In this document: positions 42,427-50,944 of the stretch, piece by piece
Layout: every line of letters begins with the position of its first letter
Position numbering within the stretch: the first letter of the stretch is position 1
Assembly: GCF_000718025.1 (NCBI RefSeq)
Contig: NZ_JODS01000010.1
Coordinates: 124,001 to 188,000, forward strand
Length of the DNA: 64,000 bases
Origin: Kitasatospora purpeofusca
GTDB taxonomy: Bacteria; Actinomycetota; Actinomycetes; Streptomycetales; Streptomycetaceae
Reading direction: 5' to 3'
Notes under the pieces: model-generated
What the model saw: the letters and a program-made list of their open reading frames with translations, nothing else
The model's database searches: none
What the model was told of the DNA's origin: nothing
Position numbers and translations under genes: made by a program

Positions 42427-44118
42427 TCAGCCGGTGTAGGCGCCCAGGGCCCGGGTGAAGTCCAGCGGCTGCTGGACGATCGAGCTGCAGCTCGCGTCCG
42501 CGTACGCCTTGGCGCCGCCCTCGCAGGCCTTGTCGCGGGTGCCGGACCACATCGCCAGCCAGGCCAGGTGCTTGCTCCCGGCGAACTCGGCGAGCTGCTT
42601 GGCGTCCGCGACGGTGAAGACCTCGCTGGCCACGTCGTTGACGCCGATCATCGGGGTGACCGCGACCCGGCGCCAGGCGGCCGCGTCGTCCAGGCCGAGC
42701 ACGCTCTTCACCTGTGCCTGGGTGGCGGTGGCCGCGGCGATGGCGTAGGTGCCCATCCTGCCCTGCGGGGAGGGGGCGACCCCGTCGCCGTAGTCCATCG
42801 CCATGATGTTGACCGCCCCGATCGCCACACCGTTGTTCTTGGCGTCGGCGACCAGGTTGACGCCCTCCTGGGTCAGTCCGGAGGGCAGCGCGGGGAGGGT
42901 GAAGGAGACGTCCAGGGCCTTGCCCTTGGCGGCGGCGTTCTTCTGCAGCTGGGCGACGGCCTGGGCGCGCCGGGTGTTGGCCGCGGTGTTGGAGATCGCG
43001 CCGCCCTCGACGTCGAAGTCGAGCCGGGTGAGGCCGAAGGCGTCGACGGTCCGCTGGTAGACGGCGGTCAGCTCGGCGACCGAGGAGCAGGCGAGGGCGA
43101 GCTCGCTGCCGTTGGCGCCGCCGAAGGAGACCCGGACGTCGCCGCCGATCGCCCGCAGGGCGCCGATCCGGGCCGCCACCGCGTCGTCGGCGAGCTCGGT
43201 GACGCCGCCCCACTTCGGGGTGCAGCCGCCGCCGGAGACGACGAAGGCCAGGGTGAAGTCCTTGACCCCGGTGGCCTTGGCGGTGGCGACCAGGTCGTAC
43301 GGCGGGTAGAGCGAGGTGTCGACGTAGGGCGCGAAGCGGCCGCCGCCCGCGGGGGCGGGGGTGCCGGTCGCGGTGGCGGTCGGCGCCGGGGTGGTGGGCA
43401 CCGGGGTGGTGGGCGCGGCGGTGGCGGTCGTGCTGGCCGACGCGGTCGGAGAGGTCGGGGTGGTCGGGGTGGTCGGCCGGACGGTCGCGGTGCCGGTCGG
43501 AGCCGGTGCCCCGGTGGTGGGCCGGGCCGTCCCGGTGGCGGTGGCCGAGGCGGAGGCCGTCGCGGTCGCCGGGACGGAGGCGGAGGCGGACGGCGAGGCG
43601 GAGGGCGAGGCCGTCGCGGTACCGGTCGGACGGCCGGAGGGGGTGGGCACGGTGCCGTCCCCGGCCTTGCAGGAGGTCTTGTTGATCAGGCAGTTGCCCG
43701 GCTCGGCCTGGGCCGCGCCGGTGCCCTGGGCGACGTAGCCGACCACGACGCTCCGCCCGGGCTCCAGCCGCTTGCTCCACTCCTGGGGCCGGACGGTGAT
43801 GTGCCCGCCCTCGGCGGTGAAGGTGGCGTTCCAGAGCGAGTCGATCTTCGCGCCGGCGGGCAGGTCGAAGGTGAGCGTCCAGTCCTCGATCGCCCGGTCC
43901 GCCGGGTTGGTGACCAGGTACTGGCCGGTGTAGCCGGAGTCCCAGCCGCTGGTGCGGGTGTAGACGGCGCCGAGCGGCGCGGCACTGGCCGAGGAGGCGA
44001 GGACGACGACTCCGCCGGCGACCAGGGCGGCGGCGACCGCCGAGGCGCCGAGCACCGTGCCCCTGCGGCTGCGCCGACGGCGGCCGCCGGGGCGGCGGTG
44101 GGGCTGCTGGGTCGTCAT
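42427..44118 (-). CDS. secreted GH18 chitinase-like enzyme with N-terminal CBM2
   Basis: 563-residue secreted enzyme: signal peptide (Arg-rich, hydrophobic ~24-46), CBM2 (residues ~48-150; TRTSGWDSGYTGQYLVTN, DWTLTFDLPAGAKI), Pro/Thr/Ala linker to ~270, then a GH18 domain with LTRLDFDVEGG giving Glu371 as catalytic acid and Asp367, Asp369. The CBM2 type usually binds crystalline cellulose or chitin. Related to the ChiC-type family of smaller chitinases. No clear dre before it; a 13-bp direct repeat lies 127 bp upstream of the ATG. Confidence 0.93.
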   Translation of the reverse strand: MTTQQPHRRPGGRRRRSRRGTVLGASAVAAALVAGGVVVLASSASAAPLGAVYTRTSGWDSGYTGQYLVTNPADRAIEDWTLTFDLPAGAKIDSLWNATFTAEGGHITVRPQEWSKRLEPGRSVVVGYVAQGTGAAQAEPGNCLINKTSCKAGDGTVPTPSGRPTGTATASPSASPSASASVPATATASASATATGTARPTTGAPAPTGTATVRPTTPTTPTSPTASASTTATAAPTTPVPTTPAPTATATGTPAPAGGGRFAPYVDTSLYPPYDLVATAKATGVKDFTLAFVVSGGGCTPKWGGVTELADDAVAARIGALRAIGGDVRVSFGGANGSELALACSSVAELTAVYQRTVDAFGLTRLDFDVEGGAISNTAANTRRAQAVAQLQKNAAAKGKALDVSFTLPALPSGLTQEGVNLVADAKNNGVAIGAVNIMAMDYGDGVAPSPQGRMGTYAIAAATATQAQVKSVLGLDDAAAWRRVAVTPMIGVNDVASEVFTVADAKQLAEFAGSKHLAWLAMWSGTRDKACEGGAKAYADASCSSIVQQPLDFTRALGAYTG

Positions 44119-44244
44119 GGGGCGTACCTCCGGAGCTGGCAGATGCGCGGTCGGGGGGTGACCGGCGCGGCCGACGCGGACGACGCTAGCGGGGCCGAAC
44201 GGCCGGAATCCGACTGCTGAGCCAGGGGTAGACCTCCCTTACGG

Positions 44245-44270
44245 CGCGCTTAAGAAACGCGCTCAAGAAA
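44245..44270 (-). promoter_or_regulatory. tandem 13-bp direct repeat before the GH18 gene
   Basis: On the coding strand TTTCTTGAGCGCG is followed directly by TTTCTTAAGCGCG (one difference). Placed 127 bp before the start. Looks like a tandem site for an OmpR-type regulator; the adjacent response regulator is a candidate. Confidence 0.45.
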
Positions 44271-44359
44271 GTGGTCCTCCGGCCCGCCACCGGCCCTGCC
44301 CCCGGCCCGGCCCGGCCCGGCGCCGAAACCTTTCTTCAACCGCTCCACGGCACCCCTGC

Positions 44360-45949
44360 TCAACGCGCGAACAGCGATCCCCGGCCACGGCGCCGGCCGG
44401 TCCGGGGCGTGACGGTGCCGTCCGGCCGGGACCGCAGCCGCAGCCTGATCTCGGCCCCGCCCAGCACCGCCGACCGGCCGAGCGCGAGGTCCCCGCCGGT
44501 GGCCTCGGCGAGCTTGCGGACGATGTCCAGCCCGAGCCCGGTCGAGCCCTCGCCGCCGTGGCCCTCGCCCCGCACCATGGCGGCCTCCGGATCGGTGAAG
44601 CCCGGACCCGCGTCGCCGACCAGCACGATCACCGAACTCCCGGTGGCCAGCACGTCCACCGAGAAGGCGGTGCCGACCCCCGTGTGCCGGAAGACATTGC
44701 CGAGCAGCGCGTCCACGGCGGCGGCCAGGTCACCGCGCTGGACCGGGACCGGAGTCTCCCGGTCCGCGCCGGCCAGCTGCCAGCGGCGGCCCTCGTCCTC
44801 GGCGAGCGCCGACCAGAAGCCGACCCGCTCACGGATCACCTCGGCCGCGTCGCAGCCGACCGTGACGGCGGGCGCGTCCTCGGGTGCCCGGCGGGCCGAG
44901 CGGATGATCTGGTCGACCTCGCGCTCCAGCTGCGCCACCGCGTGCCGGGTGGCGTCGGCCGCGTCGCCCTCGCCCAGCGAGGCCGCGTTGAGCCGCAGCA
45001 CGGTCAGCGGGGTGCGCAGCCGGTGCGACAGGTCGGCGGCCAACTCCCGCTCGGCGGCCAGCAGCTGGACCACCCGGTCGGCCATGGCGTTGAACGCGTG
45101 GGCCGCCTCCCGCAGCTCCTCGGGGCTGCCGGCGGCCTGCTTGCCGTCCACCGGCACCCGGACGGCGAGGTCGCCCGCGCCGAGCGAACGGGCGGCGGCG
45201 GCGAGCCGGCGGGCCGAGCCGACGATCCGGGCGCCCATCCGGTCGGCGACCAGCACCGAGACGGCGACCAGGCCGAGCGCGACCCCGGAGAGCACCTGCC
45301 AGGCGGTGGCGACGCCCCGGGTGAGGTCGCCGTCGGCCACGAACACCTCGACCACGGCGGTCCGGGCGGTGTCCACCGCGACCGGCTGGAGCAGCGCGTA
45401 GCCGCCCGGGACCTCGACGGTGAAGGAGCGGCCCTGGCCCCCGGCGCTGGCCACATCGGCGGCCAGTGCCCGGACTTCGCCGATGGTCGCGCCGGCGGCC
45501 GGCCCCGATCCCGCGGCGGCGCCCGCCACCGCGGGGTCCGAGACCTTCCCCGCCGGGGCCGTACCTCCCTGGGCCGTGCCCCCCTGGGCCGTCCCGCCGG
45601 AGGCCGTCGCACCGGGCGCCGAGGCCACCCCGCCGGCGCCGCCCGGTCCCGACAGCGCCCCCGCGCCGGCCCCGGCCGCCCCGGCCGGCGGCAGGTGCAC
45701 CGCCATCCGCCCCTGGGTGCCGGCGTCCGTCGAGGCCACCGCCCGGGCGATGGCGTCCTGGTCGGTGGTGATGGCCAGGGCCGGGCCGAGCGCCGCCGCC
45801 TGCCGCTCCGCGGCCGTGAACGCCCGGTCCCGGGCGGTCTGCTGGACCATCAGGCCGAGCGGGATGAGGAAGGCCAGCGCGACCATCGTGGTACCGGCCA
45901 CGGCGGCCTTGATCAGGGCCCAGCGAAGCGAGTGCCGCAACCGCCTCAT
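44360..45949 (-). CDS. sensor histidine kinase
   Basis: 529-residue membrane kinase. TM1 about 10-35, an extracytoplasmic domain to ~210 with a long Gly/Ala-rich low-complexity loop, TM2, HAMP, and the phosphoacceptor His309 in DLSHRLRTPLTV followed by an HATPase region (NVFRHTGVGTAFSV, GDAGPGF, GLGLDIVRK). Stop overlaps: start is coupled to the response regulator (4-bp overlap), so they are a two-component pair. Signal unknown. Confidence 0.93.
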   Translation of the reverse strand: MRRLRHSLRWALIKAAVAGTTMVALAFLIPLGLMVQQTARDRAFTAAERQAAALGPALAITTDQDAIARAVASTDAGTQGRMAVHLPPAGAAGAGAGALSGPGGAGGVASAPGATASGGTAQGGTAQGGTAPAGKVSDPAVAGAAAGSGPAAGATIGEVRALAADVASAGGQGRSFTVEVPGGYALLQPVAVDTARTAVVEVFVADGDLTRGVATAWQVLSGVALGLVAVSVLVADRMGARIVGSARRLAAAARSLGAGDLAVRVPVDGKQAAGSPEELREAAHAFNAMADRVVQLLAAERELAADLSHRLRTPLTVLRLNAASLGEGDAADATRHAVAQLEREVDQIIRSARRAPEDAPAVTVGCDAAEVIRERVGFWSALAEDEGRRWQLAGADRETPVPVQRGDLAAAVDALLGNVFRHTGVGTAFSVDVLATGSSVIVLVGDAGPGFTDPEAAMVRGEGHGGEGSTGLGLDIVRKLAEATGGDLALGRSAVLGGAEIRLRLRSRPDGTVTPRTGRRRGRGSLFAR

Positions 45950-46671
45950 GTCCGGCGCTCCACCGGGACGGGCCCGGGCCCGGCGGGATGCCCGGACGCC
46001 TCCAGCCGGACCCCGACCCCGCGCACGGTGTGCAGATAGCGCGGGCTGGACGCCGTCTCCCCGAGCTTGCGGCGCAGCCAGGACAGGTGCACGTCGATCG
46101 TCTGGTCACCGCCGTAGGTCTGCCGCCACACCTCCGCCAGGATCTCCTTGCGGGGCACCACCACGCCCGGGCGGGCGGCGAGGAAGGCCAGCAGGTCGAA
46201 CTCACGCCGGGTCAGGTCCAGCGCCCGCCCGTCCAGGGCGGCCTCCCGGCGCTGGAGGTCGATCGCCAGCCCGCCGACCCTGAGCACCTGGCTGACCGGG
46301 GCCGCCCCGCCGCCGAGCCGGCGCAGCACGGCGGCCATCCGGGCGCTGAGGTGCTCCCCGGAGAACGGTTTCACCAGGTAGTCGTCGGCGCCGTCGTTGA
46401 GCAGCCGGACGATCTCGGCCTCGTCGTCGCGGGCGGTGGAGATGATGACCGGCACGTTGGTCAGGCCGCGGATCATCTTGAGCGCCTCGCTGCCGTCCAG
46501 ATCCGGCAGTCCGAGGTCCAGGATCACCAGGTCGCAGCCGACCTGGGCGACCTCGCGCAGCGCCTCGAGTGCCGTGCCCACGCTGCGGACCGCGTGGCCG
46601 GTGTCGGACAGGTGGCGGATGAGGGCGGATCGTACGAAGGGGTCGTCCTCGACCACGAGCACTGTTGCCAT
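45946..46671 (-). CDS. OmpR-family response regulator
   Basis: 241-residue regulator: receiver domain with phospho-Asp52 (LVILDLGLPDLDG), Thr in IISTARD, Lys in YLVKPF, and a C-terminal winged helix with RREFDLLAFLAARPGVVVPR and TIDVHLSWLRRKLGE, HTVRGVGVRL. ATG 46671. First gene of the pair; the kinase follows with a 4-bp overlap. Confidence 0.95.
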   Translation of the reverse strand: MATVLVVEDDPFVRSALIRHLSDTGHAVRSVGTALEALREVAQVGCDLVILDLGLPDLDGSEALKMIRGLTNVPVIISTARDDEAEIVRLLNDGADDYLVKPFSGEHLSARMAAVLRRLGGGAAPVSQVLRVGGLAIDLQRREAALDGRALDLTRREFDLLAFLAARPGVVVPRKEILAEVWRQTYGGDQTIDVHLSWLRRKLGETASSPRYLHTVRGVGVRLEASGHPAGPGPVPVERRT

Positions 46672-46849
46672 GGGGCTGCACGGTACGGCATCGGCCCCGA
46701 ATGGTCTGTACCTCGGGGTCGCCCCGGGCAGCGCTTCGTGAACCTTCGGGAAGGGTTCGCCCGGAACGTCGCGGGTTTGTGCAAGTCCCCTGTGGAAGTG
46801 CGGGGGTGCCCACCTGCCGGGAGCGGTGATGGGGCAGGATGTGCGCACT

Positions 46850-47419
46850 ATGCGGAACGGACTGGTACAGCTCGGCGCCTGGGCGGCGGCCACCGGGGCG
46901 GCGGTGGCGCTGTCCTGGTTCGGCGTGCACACGGTGCTGACCGGGGCCGCGTTCGAACAGCCCACCGCGCTGCCGCTGCCCTCGCCGGCGTCGGCCGGTG
47001 GCGCGAGACCCACGCCGACACCGTCGGCGGAACCCACGCAGTCGGCCGGCCGGCCGGATCCGGCCGCGCCGCCGTCCACCGCCCCGGTGTCGGCCACCCC
47101 GTCCAAGGCCGCTTCCCCGGCCGCCGCCGCGCCGACCGCGGCCCCGTCGACCGCCGCCGCCGTGTCGCACCGCCCGGCGCCGGCCACGAGCACGACGTCC
47201 TCCGTCCGCAGTTATCTCGTCCCGGGCGGCAAGGTCGCCCTGGACCTCGGGCCCGACCGGGCCTCGCTGGTCACGGCCGCCCCGGACCCGGGCTGGCAGA
47301 TGCAGGTCTGGGACGGCCCGCAGTGGATCCGGGTGGACTTCACCAAGGACAACCAGGCCAACTCGGTGTTCGTCTACTGGAACGGGCACCCGCCGGTGGT
47401 CGACACCGTCACCCGCTGA
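46850..47419 (+). CDS. membrane-anchored secreted protein with Pro/Ala/Thr-rich stalk
   Basis: 189-residue protein: short cytoplasmic start, a hydrophobic segment (LVQLGAWAAATGAAVALSWFGV), about 90 residues of Pro/Ala/Ser stalk, then a small domain (SYLVPGGKVALDLGPDRASLV, GWQMQVWDGPQWIRVDF, NSVFVYWNGHPP). I do not recognise the domain. The start at 46850 has AGGA 10 bases upstream; an alternative ATG lies at 46829. Divergent from the two-component system, so it may be its target. Confidence 0.65.
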   Translation: MRNGLVQLGAWAAATGAAVALSWFGVHTVLTGAAFEQPTALPLPSPASAGGARPTPTPSAEPTQSAGRPDPAAPPSTAPVSATPSKAASPAAAAPTAAPSTAAAVSHRPAPATSTTSSVRSYLVPGGKVALDLGPDRASLVTAAPDPGWQMQVWDGPQWIRVDFTKDNQANSVFVYWNGHPPVVDTVTR

Positions 47420-47449
47420 GCGGGTCCGGCCCGCGCCCCCGGCGCTCCG

Positions 47450-47983
47450 TCACCACCGCTCGAAGGGCACGTAGCCCGGCAGGTAGGGCCCCCGGTAGCG
47501 GGACCGGTCGACCAGGGTGTGCCTGGTCCCGCCGGGCACCCCGATCGCGGCGAGCACCACCGTGCCGTACGCGTCCCGCACCTCGTACGGCTCGGCGAGC
47601 GAGGCCGCGCCCCGGTCGACGGCGTAGTCGTAGGCGTAACAGACGTCCGGCACGGCCACCGCGAGGTCGATCACGCCGTCGCCGTGCCGGGCCAGGTGGC
47701 CGGCCAGCTCCCGGCCGCGCGGGCCGATCACCTGGACCAGCGAGGTCAGCACGAAGCGGGTGCCGGGCCCCTGCAGTACGTAGGAGACGATCTCGGGTTC
47801 ACCGGTCTCGGGCCCGGCGTACGCCGCGCAGCGCAGGCCGAGCGCGACCGCGTACCGGTGGGCCGCCCGTTCGGCGTCGCCGACCACGAAGACCACCGCG
47901 TCGGCGCGGCCCATCGGGAGGAGGCCGGGCTCGTCGGGCCCGGCGGCGGTGAGCAGCACGGGTTCGGCGGCGGTGTCGGTCAT
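47450..47983 (-). pseudogene. hpd: truncated 4-hydroxyphenylpyruvate dioxygenase (N-terminal half only)
   Basis: 177 residues that match only the N-terminal domain of streptomycete HPPD: MGRADAVVFVVGDAERAAHRYAVALGL, YVLQGPGTRFVLTS, VIDLAVAVPDVCYAYDYAVDRGAASLAEPYEV and TRHTLVDRSRYRGPYLPGYV. A full enzyme is about 380 residues, and all three iron ligands lie in the missing C-terminal half. The frame ends PFERW-stop 30 bp before the next gene, with no space for the rest. The start is sound (GGGAGGG before ATG 47983) and the frame is intact. It could be a decaying gene or a retained non-catalytic domain. Its neighbour, the divergent Lrp/AsnC gene, is as in S. coelicolor. Confidence 0.8.
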
Positions 47984-48183
47984 GTCAGCCCTCCCGGTGG
48001 GGGTACGGGACCACGGTTCCGCTCGCGGACCGGTGGGGGCCGGCGCGCGGGGTTGTGGCTGGAGGGTGGCGCCGGGGCGACATCCGCGCAACTGTTCCGT
48101 TTCCTCCTGGTCAAGCTGTGCTCCGGGGCGGGAGAATCGGCCGCGCCGCTGTACACAATGCCCACCCGAGGACGGAGCCCGTG

Positions 48184-48837
48184 ATGCCCCCCGCCCACGC
48201 CGCCAGCCCGACGGGCGCGCCCGGATCGCCCAACTCGCCCACCGGGCAAGGGCATTCCGGCACCACTCCGCCCCCTGCCGGAACCGCGGCCGGAACCGGG
48301 ACCGGAGCCGGGACCGGAGCTGCGACCGGAGCCGGGGTCCCGGCCGGGGCGGCCGCGGGGAGCACCAACGACGCCATCGACGCCCTGGACGGCCGGCTGA
48401 TCCGGCTGCTCGCCGAGGAGCCCCGGATCGGCGTCCTGGAGTGCTCGCGCCGGCTCCAGGTGGCCCGCGGCACGGTGCAGGCCCGGCTGGACCGGCTCCA
48501 GGCGCGCGGGGTGATCGGCGGCTTCGGCCCCGAGGTGGACCCGGCGGCGCTCGGCTACCCGGTGACGGCCTTCGCGACCCTGGAGATCTCCCAGGGCCAG
48601 GGCGCGGACGTGCGCGCGCACCTGGCGGCGGTGCCGGAGGTGCTGGAGCTGCACACCATCACCGGGCACGGCGACATGATGGTCCGGATCGTGGCCCGGT
48701 CGAACGCCGATCTGCAGCGGGTGATCGACCGGGTGGTGGGCTTCGACGGGATCGTCCGCTCCTCCACCGCGATCGCGCTGGAGAACCCGGTGCCCTACCG
48801 GATCCTGCCGCTGGTCGACCAGGCCGCCGCCGAGTAG
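48184..48837 (+). CDS. Lrp/AsnC-family transcriptional regulator
   Basis: 217-residue regulator: about 60 residues of Ala/Gly/Thr-rich low complexity at the N-terminus, then the winged HTH (IDALDGRLIRLLAEEPRIGVLECSRRLQVARGTVQARLDRLQARGVI) and the RAM ligand domain (LHTITGHGDMMVRIVAR). In streptomycetes it flanks hpd and controls tyrosine catabolism. Here the target is truncated. Start ATG 48184 (or GTG 48181) follows GAGGACGGAG. Confidence 0.9.
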   Translation: MPPAHAASPTGAPGSPNSPTGQGHSGTTPPPAGTAAGTGTGAGTGAATGAGVPAGAAAGSTNDAIDALDGRLIRLLAEEPRIGVLECSRRLQVARGTVQARLDRLQARGVIGGFGPEVDPAALGYPVTAFATLEISQGQGADVRAHLAAVPEVLELHTITGHGDMMVRIVARSNADLQRVIDRVVGFDGIVRSSTAIALENPVPYRILPLVDQAAAE

Positions 48838-48904
48838 CCCACCGCCCCGGCCACCCGACCGCTCGGCTGCTCGGCCGCTCGGCAGAACCCGGCGACCCGG
48901 CGGC

Positions 48905-49711
48905 TCAGCACCCCGGAACGGCCCCGCCCGACTGCAGCGCCTCCAGCACGGAGACGGACTCCCCGAGCGTGCCGACCGGCACCAGCCGCAGCCCCGCCGG
49001 GAGGTTCACCTTGGCGTCCGAGCACTCGTCCTTGGGCACCAGGAAGACGGTCGCGCCGTCCCGCGCCGCCGCCTGGGTCTTGAGCGGCACACCGCCGACC
49101 GGGCCGATCACACCCTGGTCGTCGATGGTCCCGGTGCCGGCGACGGTCTGCCCGCCGGTGAGGTCGCCGCCCTTGCCGTCCCCGCGGAGCTTGTCGACGA
49201 TGCCGAGCGCGAGCATCTGCCCGGCGCTGGGGCCGCCGATGTCACCGAGGTCGATCTTGACCTTCACCTGCGCGGGCGACAGCTGGAGGTAACCCAGTGC
49301 GGCCGTGGTGGCGGCGTCCTGGGACTCGGTCATCTGCTGGGCGGTGACCTCGTTGGCCTTGGCCGGGTCGCCCTGGGGGTAGACGGTCTCGCTGGGCCGG
49401 ACGGCCTCGTCCTCGTCGAACCAGGCCTGCAGCGAGCGCCACAGCGTGGTCCGCTCCCCCGGGTTGGTCGCCGAGATGGTCACCATCCGCAGCTGCCCCT
49501 GGGTGGCGCGGACCGGGGCGCCGGTGACGGTGAGCACCGGACGGCCCTGGTAGCTGCCGAGGGTGTCCGCGGTCACGCCGGGGAAGGTCAGCGTGTAGGG
49601 CAGCGGGACGAAGGCGGCCACCCCGAACAGCGCGGCGACCGTCGCGCCGCAGAGCGCGAGGGCCCGGGTCCGGGGGGAGGTCAGGGCCTTGGGCAGCTTG
49701 GTGTCGGACAC
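48905..49711 (-). CDS. Lon-like S16 serine protease, membrane anchored
   Basis: 268-residue protein with one N-terminal membrane helix (about residues 15-38) and an S16 protease domain. The Ser/Lys dyad is Ser162 (IGGPSAGQML) and Lys211 (GVPLKTQAA). Homologues of the YlbL type carry a PDZ domain before the protease; here the space of about 100 residues lacks a recognisable GLGF-like PDZ carboxylate loop. Extracytoplasmic protease of unknown target. GTG 49711. Confidence 0.78.
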   Translation of the reverse strand: MSDTKLPKALTSPRTRALALCGATVAALFGVAAFVPLPYTLTFPGVTADTLGSYQGRPVLTVTGAPVRATQGQLRMVTISATNPGERTTLWRSLQAWFDEDEAVRPSETVYPQGDPAKANEVTAQQMTESQDAATTAALGYLQLSPAQVKVKIDLGDIGGPSAGQMLALGIVDKLRGDGKGGDLTGGQTVAGTGTIDDQGVIGPVGGVPLKTQAAARDGATVFLVPKDECSDAKVNLPAGLRLVPVGTLGESVSVLEALQSGGAVPGC

Positions 49712-49790
49712 AGAGGCATCCAAACACACCGGGGCCGTCCGGCGGGCACGCACACGGCCACCCGAACGGCCCACCCGGCGGCTCGGGCGG

Positions 49791-50441
49791 TCAGCGCAGC
49801 GCGTCGGCGACCTCGGTGGCCGCCTCCACCACCCGGGGGCCGACCCGCTCCGGGACCAGCCCGTTCAGCATCACCACGCCGACGCTGCCCTCGATGCCGC
49901 TCAGTCCGAGCAGCGCCGCGGCGGCGCCGGACGCGCCGGACTGCTCCTCCGCCCGGGTGATGACGAAGCCCTGCTCCGGCCGGCGCTGGCTGGGGAAGGT
50001 CCGGGCCTCCAGGATCGCCCGGCCCGCCGCGCTCTCCCCGAGGGGGTGGCGCAGCCCGGTCCGGTAGGCGACGTGGAAGTCGGTCCAGCTGGGTTCGACG
50101 ACGGCCACCGCGAGCGCCTCGTTGCCGTCCACCAGGGTCAGGTGGGCGGTGGCCCCGAGGTCCTCGGCGAGGCTGCGCAGCGCGGGCAGTGCCGCCTCGC
50201 GCAGCAGCGGGTGCACCCGGTGGGCGAGCCGCAGCACGCCCAGGCCCACCCGGGCCCGGCCGCCGATGTCCCGGCGGACCAGCCCGTGCTGTTCCAGGGT
50301 CGCCAGCAGCCGGTAGACGACGGTCCGGTTGACGGCGAGGCGGGCCGCCAGTTCGGTCACGGTGAGCCCGCGCTCCGAGTCGGCGAGGAGTTTGAGGACC
50401 CGGACTCCCCGGTCCAGGGTCTGGGAGGTCTCTGCAGTCAC
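49791..50441 (-). CDS. IclR-family transcriptional regulator
   Basis: 216-residue regulator: winged HTH at the N-terminus (VTELAARLAVNRTVVYRLLATLEQHGLV) and the IclR effector domain (VDGNEALAVAVVE, GLRHPLGESAAGRAI, GSVGVVMLNGL). GTG 50441 follows AAGGAA by 9 bases; a TTG upstream is less likely. Not divergent from a clear target. Confidence 0.9.
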   Translation of the reverse strand: MTAETSQTLDRGVRVLKLLADSERGLTVTELAARLAVNRTVVYRLLATLEQHGLVRRDIGGRARVGLGVLRLAHRVHPLLREAALPALRSLAEDLGATAHLTLVDGNEALAVAVVEPSWTDFHVAYRTGLRHPLGESAAGRAILEARTFPSQRRPEQGFVITRAEEQSGASGAAAALLGLSGIEGSVGVVMLNGLVPERVGPRVVEAATEVADALR

Positions 50442-50944
50442 GACGCGCAATTCCTTTCCGCGGCGGTCGCGGATCGGCTGGCCGGTCCGGGACTCGGTGG
50501 TCGCGCGCAGGGGGGTGGCCGCGCCAGGGCCGCGGTGTGTCGTCCTTGACGTCCTGGGGCCCTGCGGCGCCCGTCCGGCGGGGGTTGCCCGGCGGGAGAG
50601 CGTGGGGGAAAGGTAGTGAAGGAATTGCGGCGGCGGAAGTGTTTGTCCAAAATTCGGTCAAGATCAATTCTTCCGGGCCGGACAGAAGCGGACGAACCCC
50701 CGCATTCCACCCGGCCCGACCGGGCGCAAGTTCGAGCACAGTCCGAAGTCCGGACAGACAGCCGGGACCGGAGGAGCCGGGCGACCGACCCGGAACAGCC
50801 CCGGAGCGCCCGGGAACGACCCGGAGCACCCCGGCAGCACCCCCCGAACGCCGACCCGGCCACCCCGCCGGCGAATCCGGCGGAATGGCAGGCCCACAGA
50901 CCGGCGGACCCACAGGCCCACCGGCCCGCGGCCCCGACGGATCG
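50442..50944. other. 503-bp gap with no supported gene
   Basis: Lies between the IclR start and the helicase stop. The part at 50625-50685 is clearly less GC-rich and may be promoter for iclR; the rest is GC-rich with only shadow ORFs. Confidence 0.5.

Noticed and set aside
42185..43780. Upstream extension of the GT87 frame to 998 residues
   Set aside because: This part lies inside the chitinase gene in another frame and is Arg/Pro/Gly repetitive; the GTG at 42184 has a proper ribosome-binding site.
44229..44240. Possible dre/chitinase repeat before the second GH18 gene
   Set aside because: AGGGGTAGACCT shares only 8 of 12 bases with the repeat; one half-site is missing.
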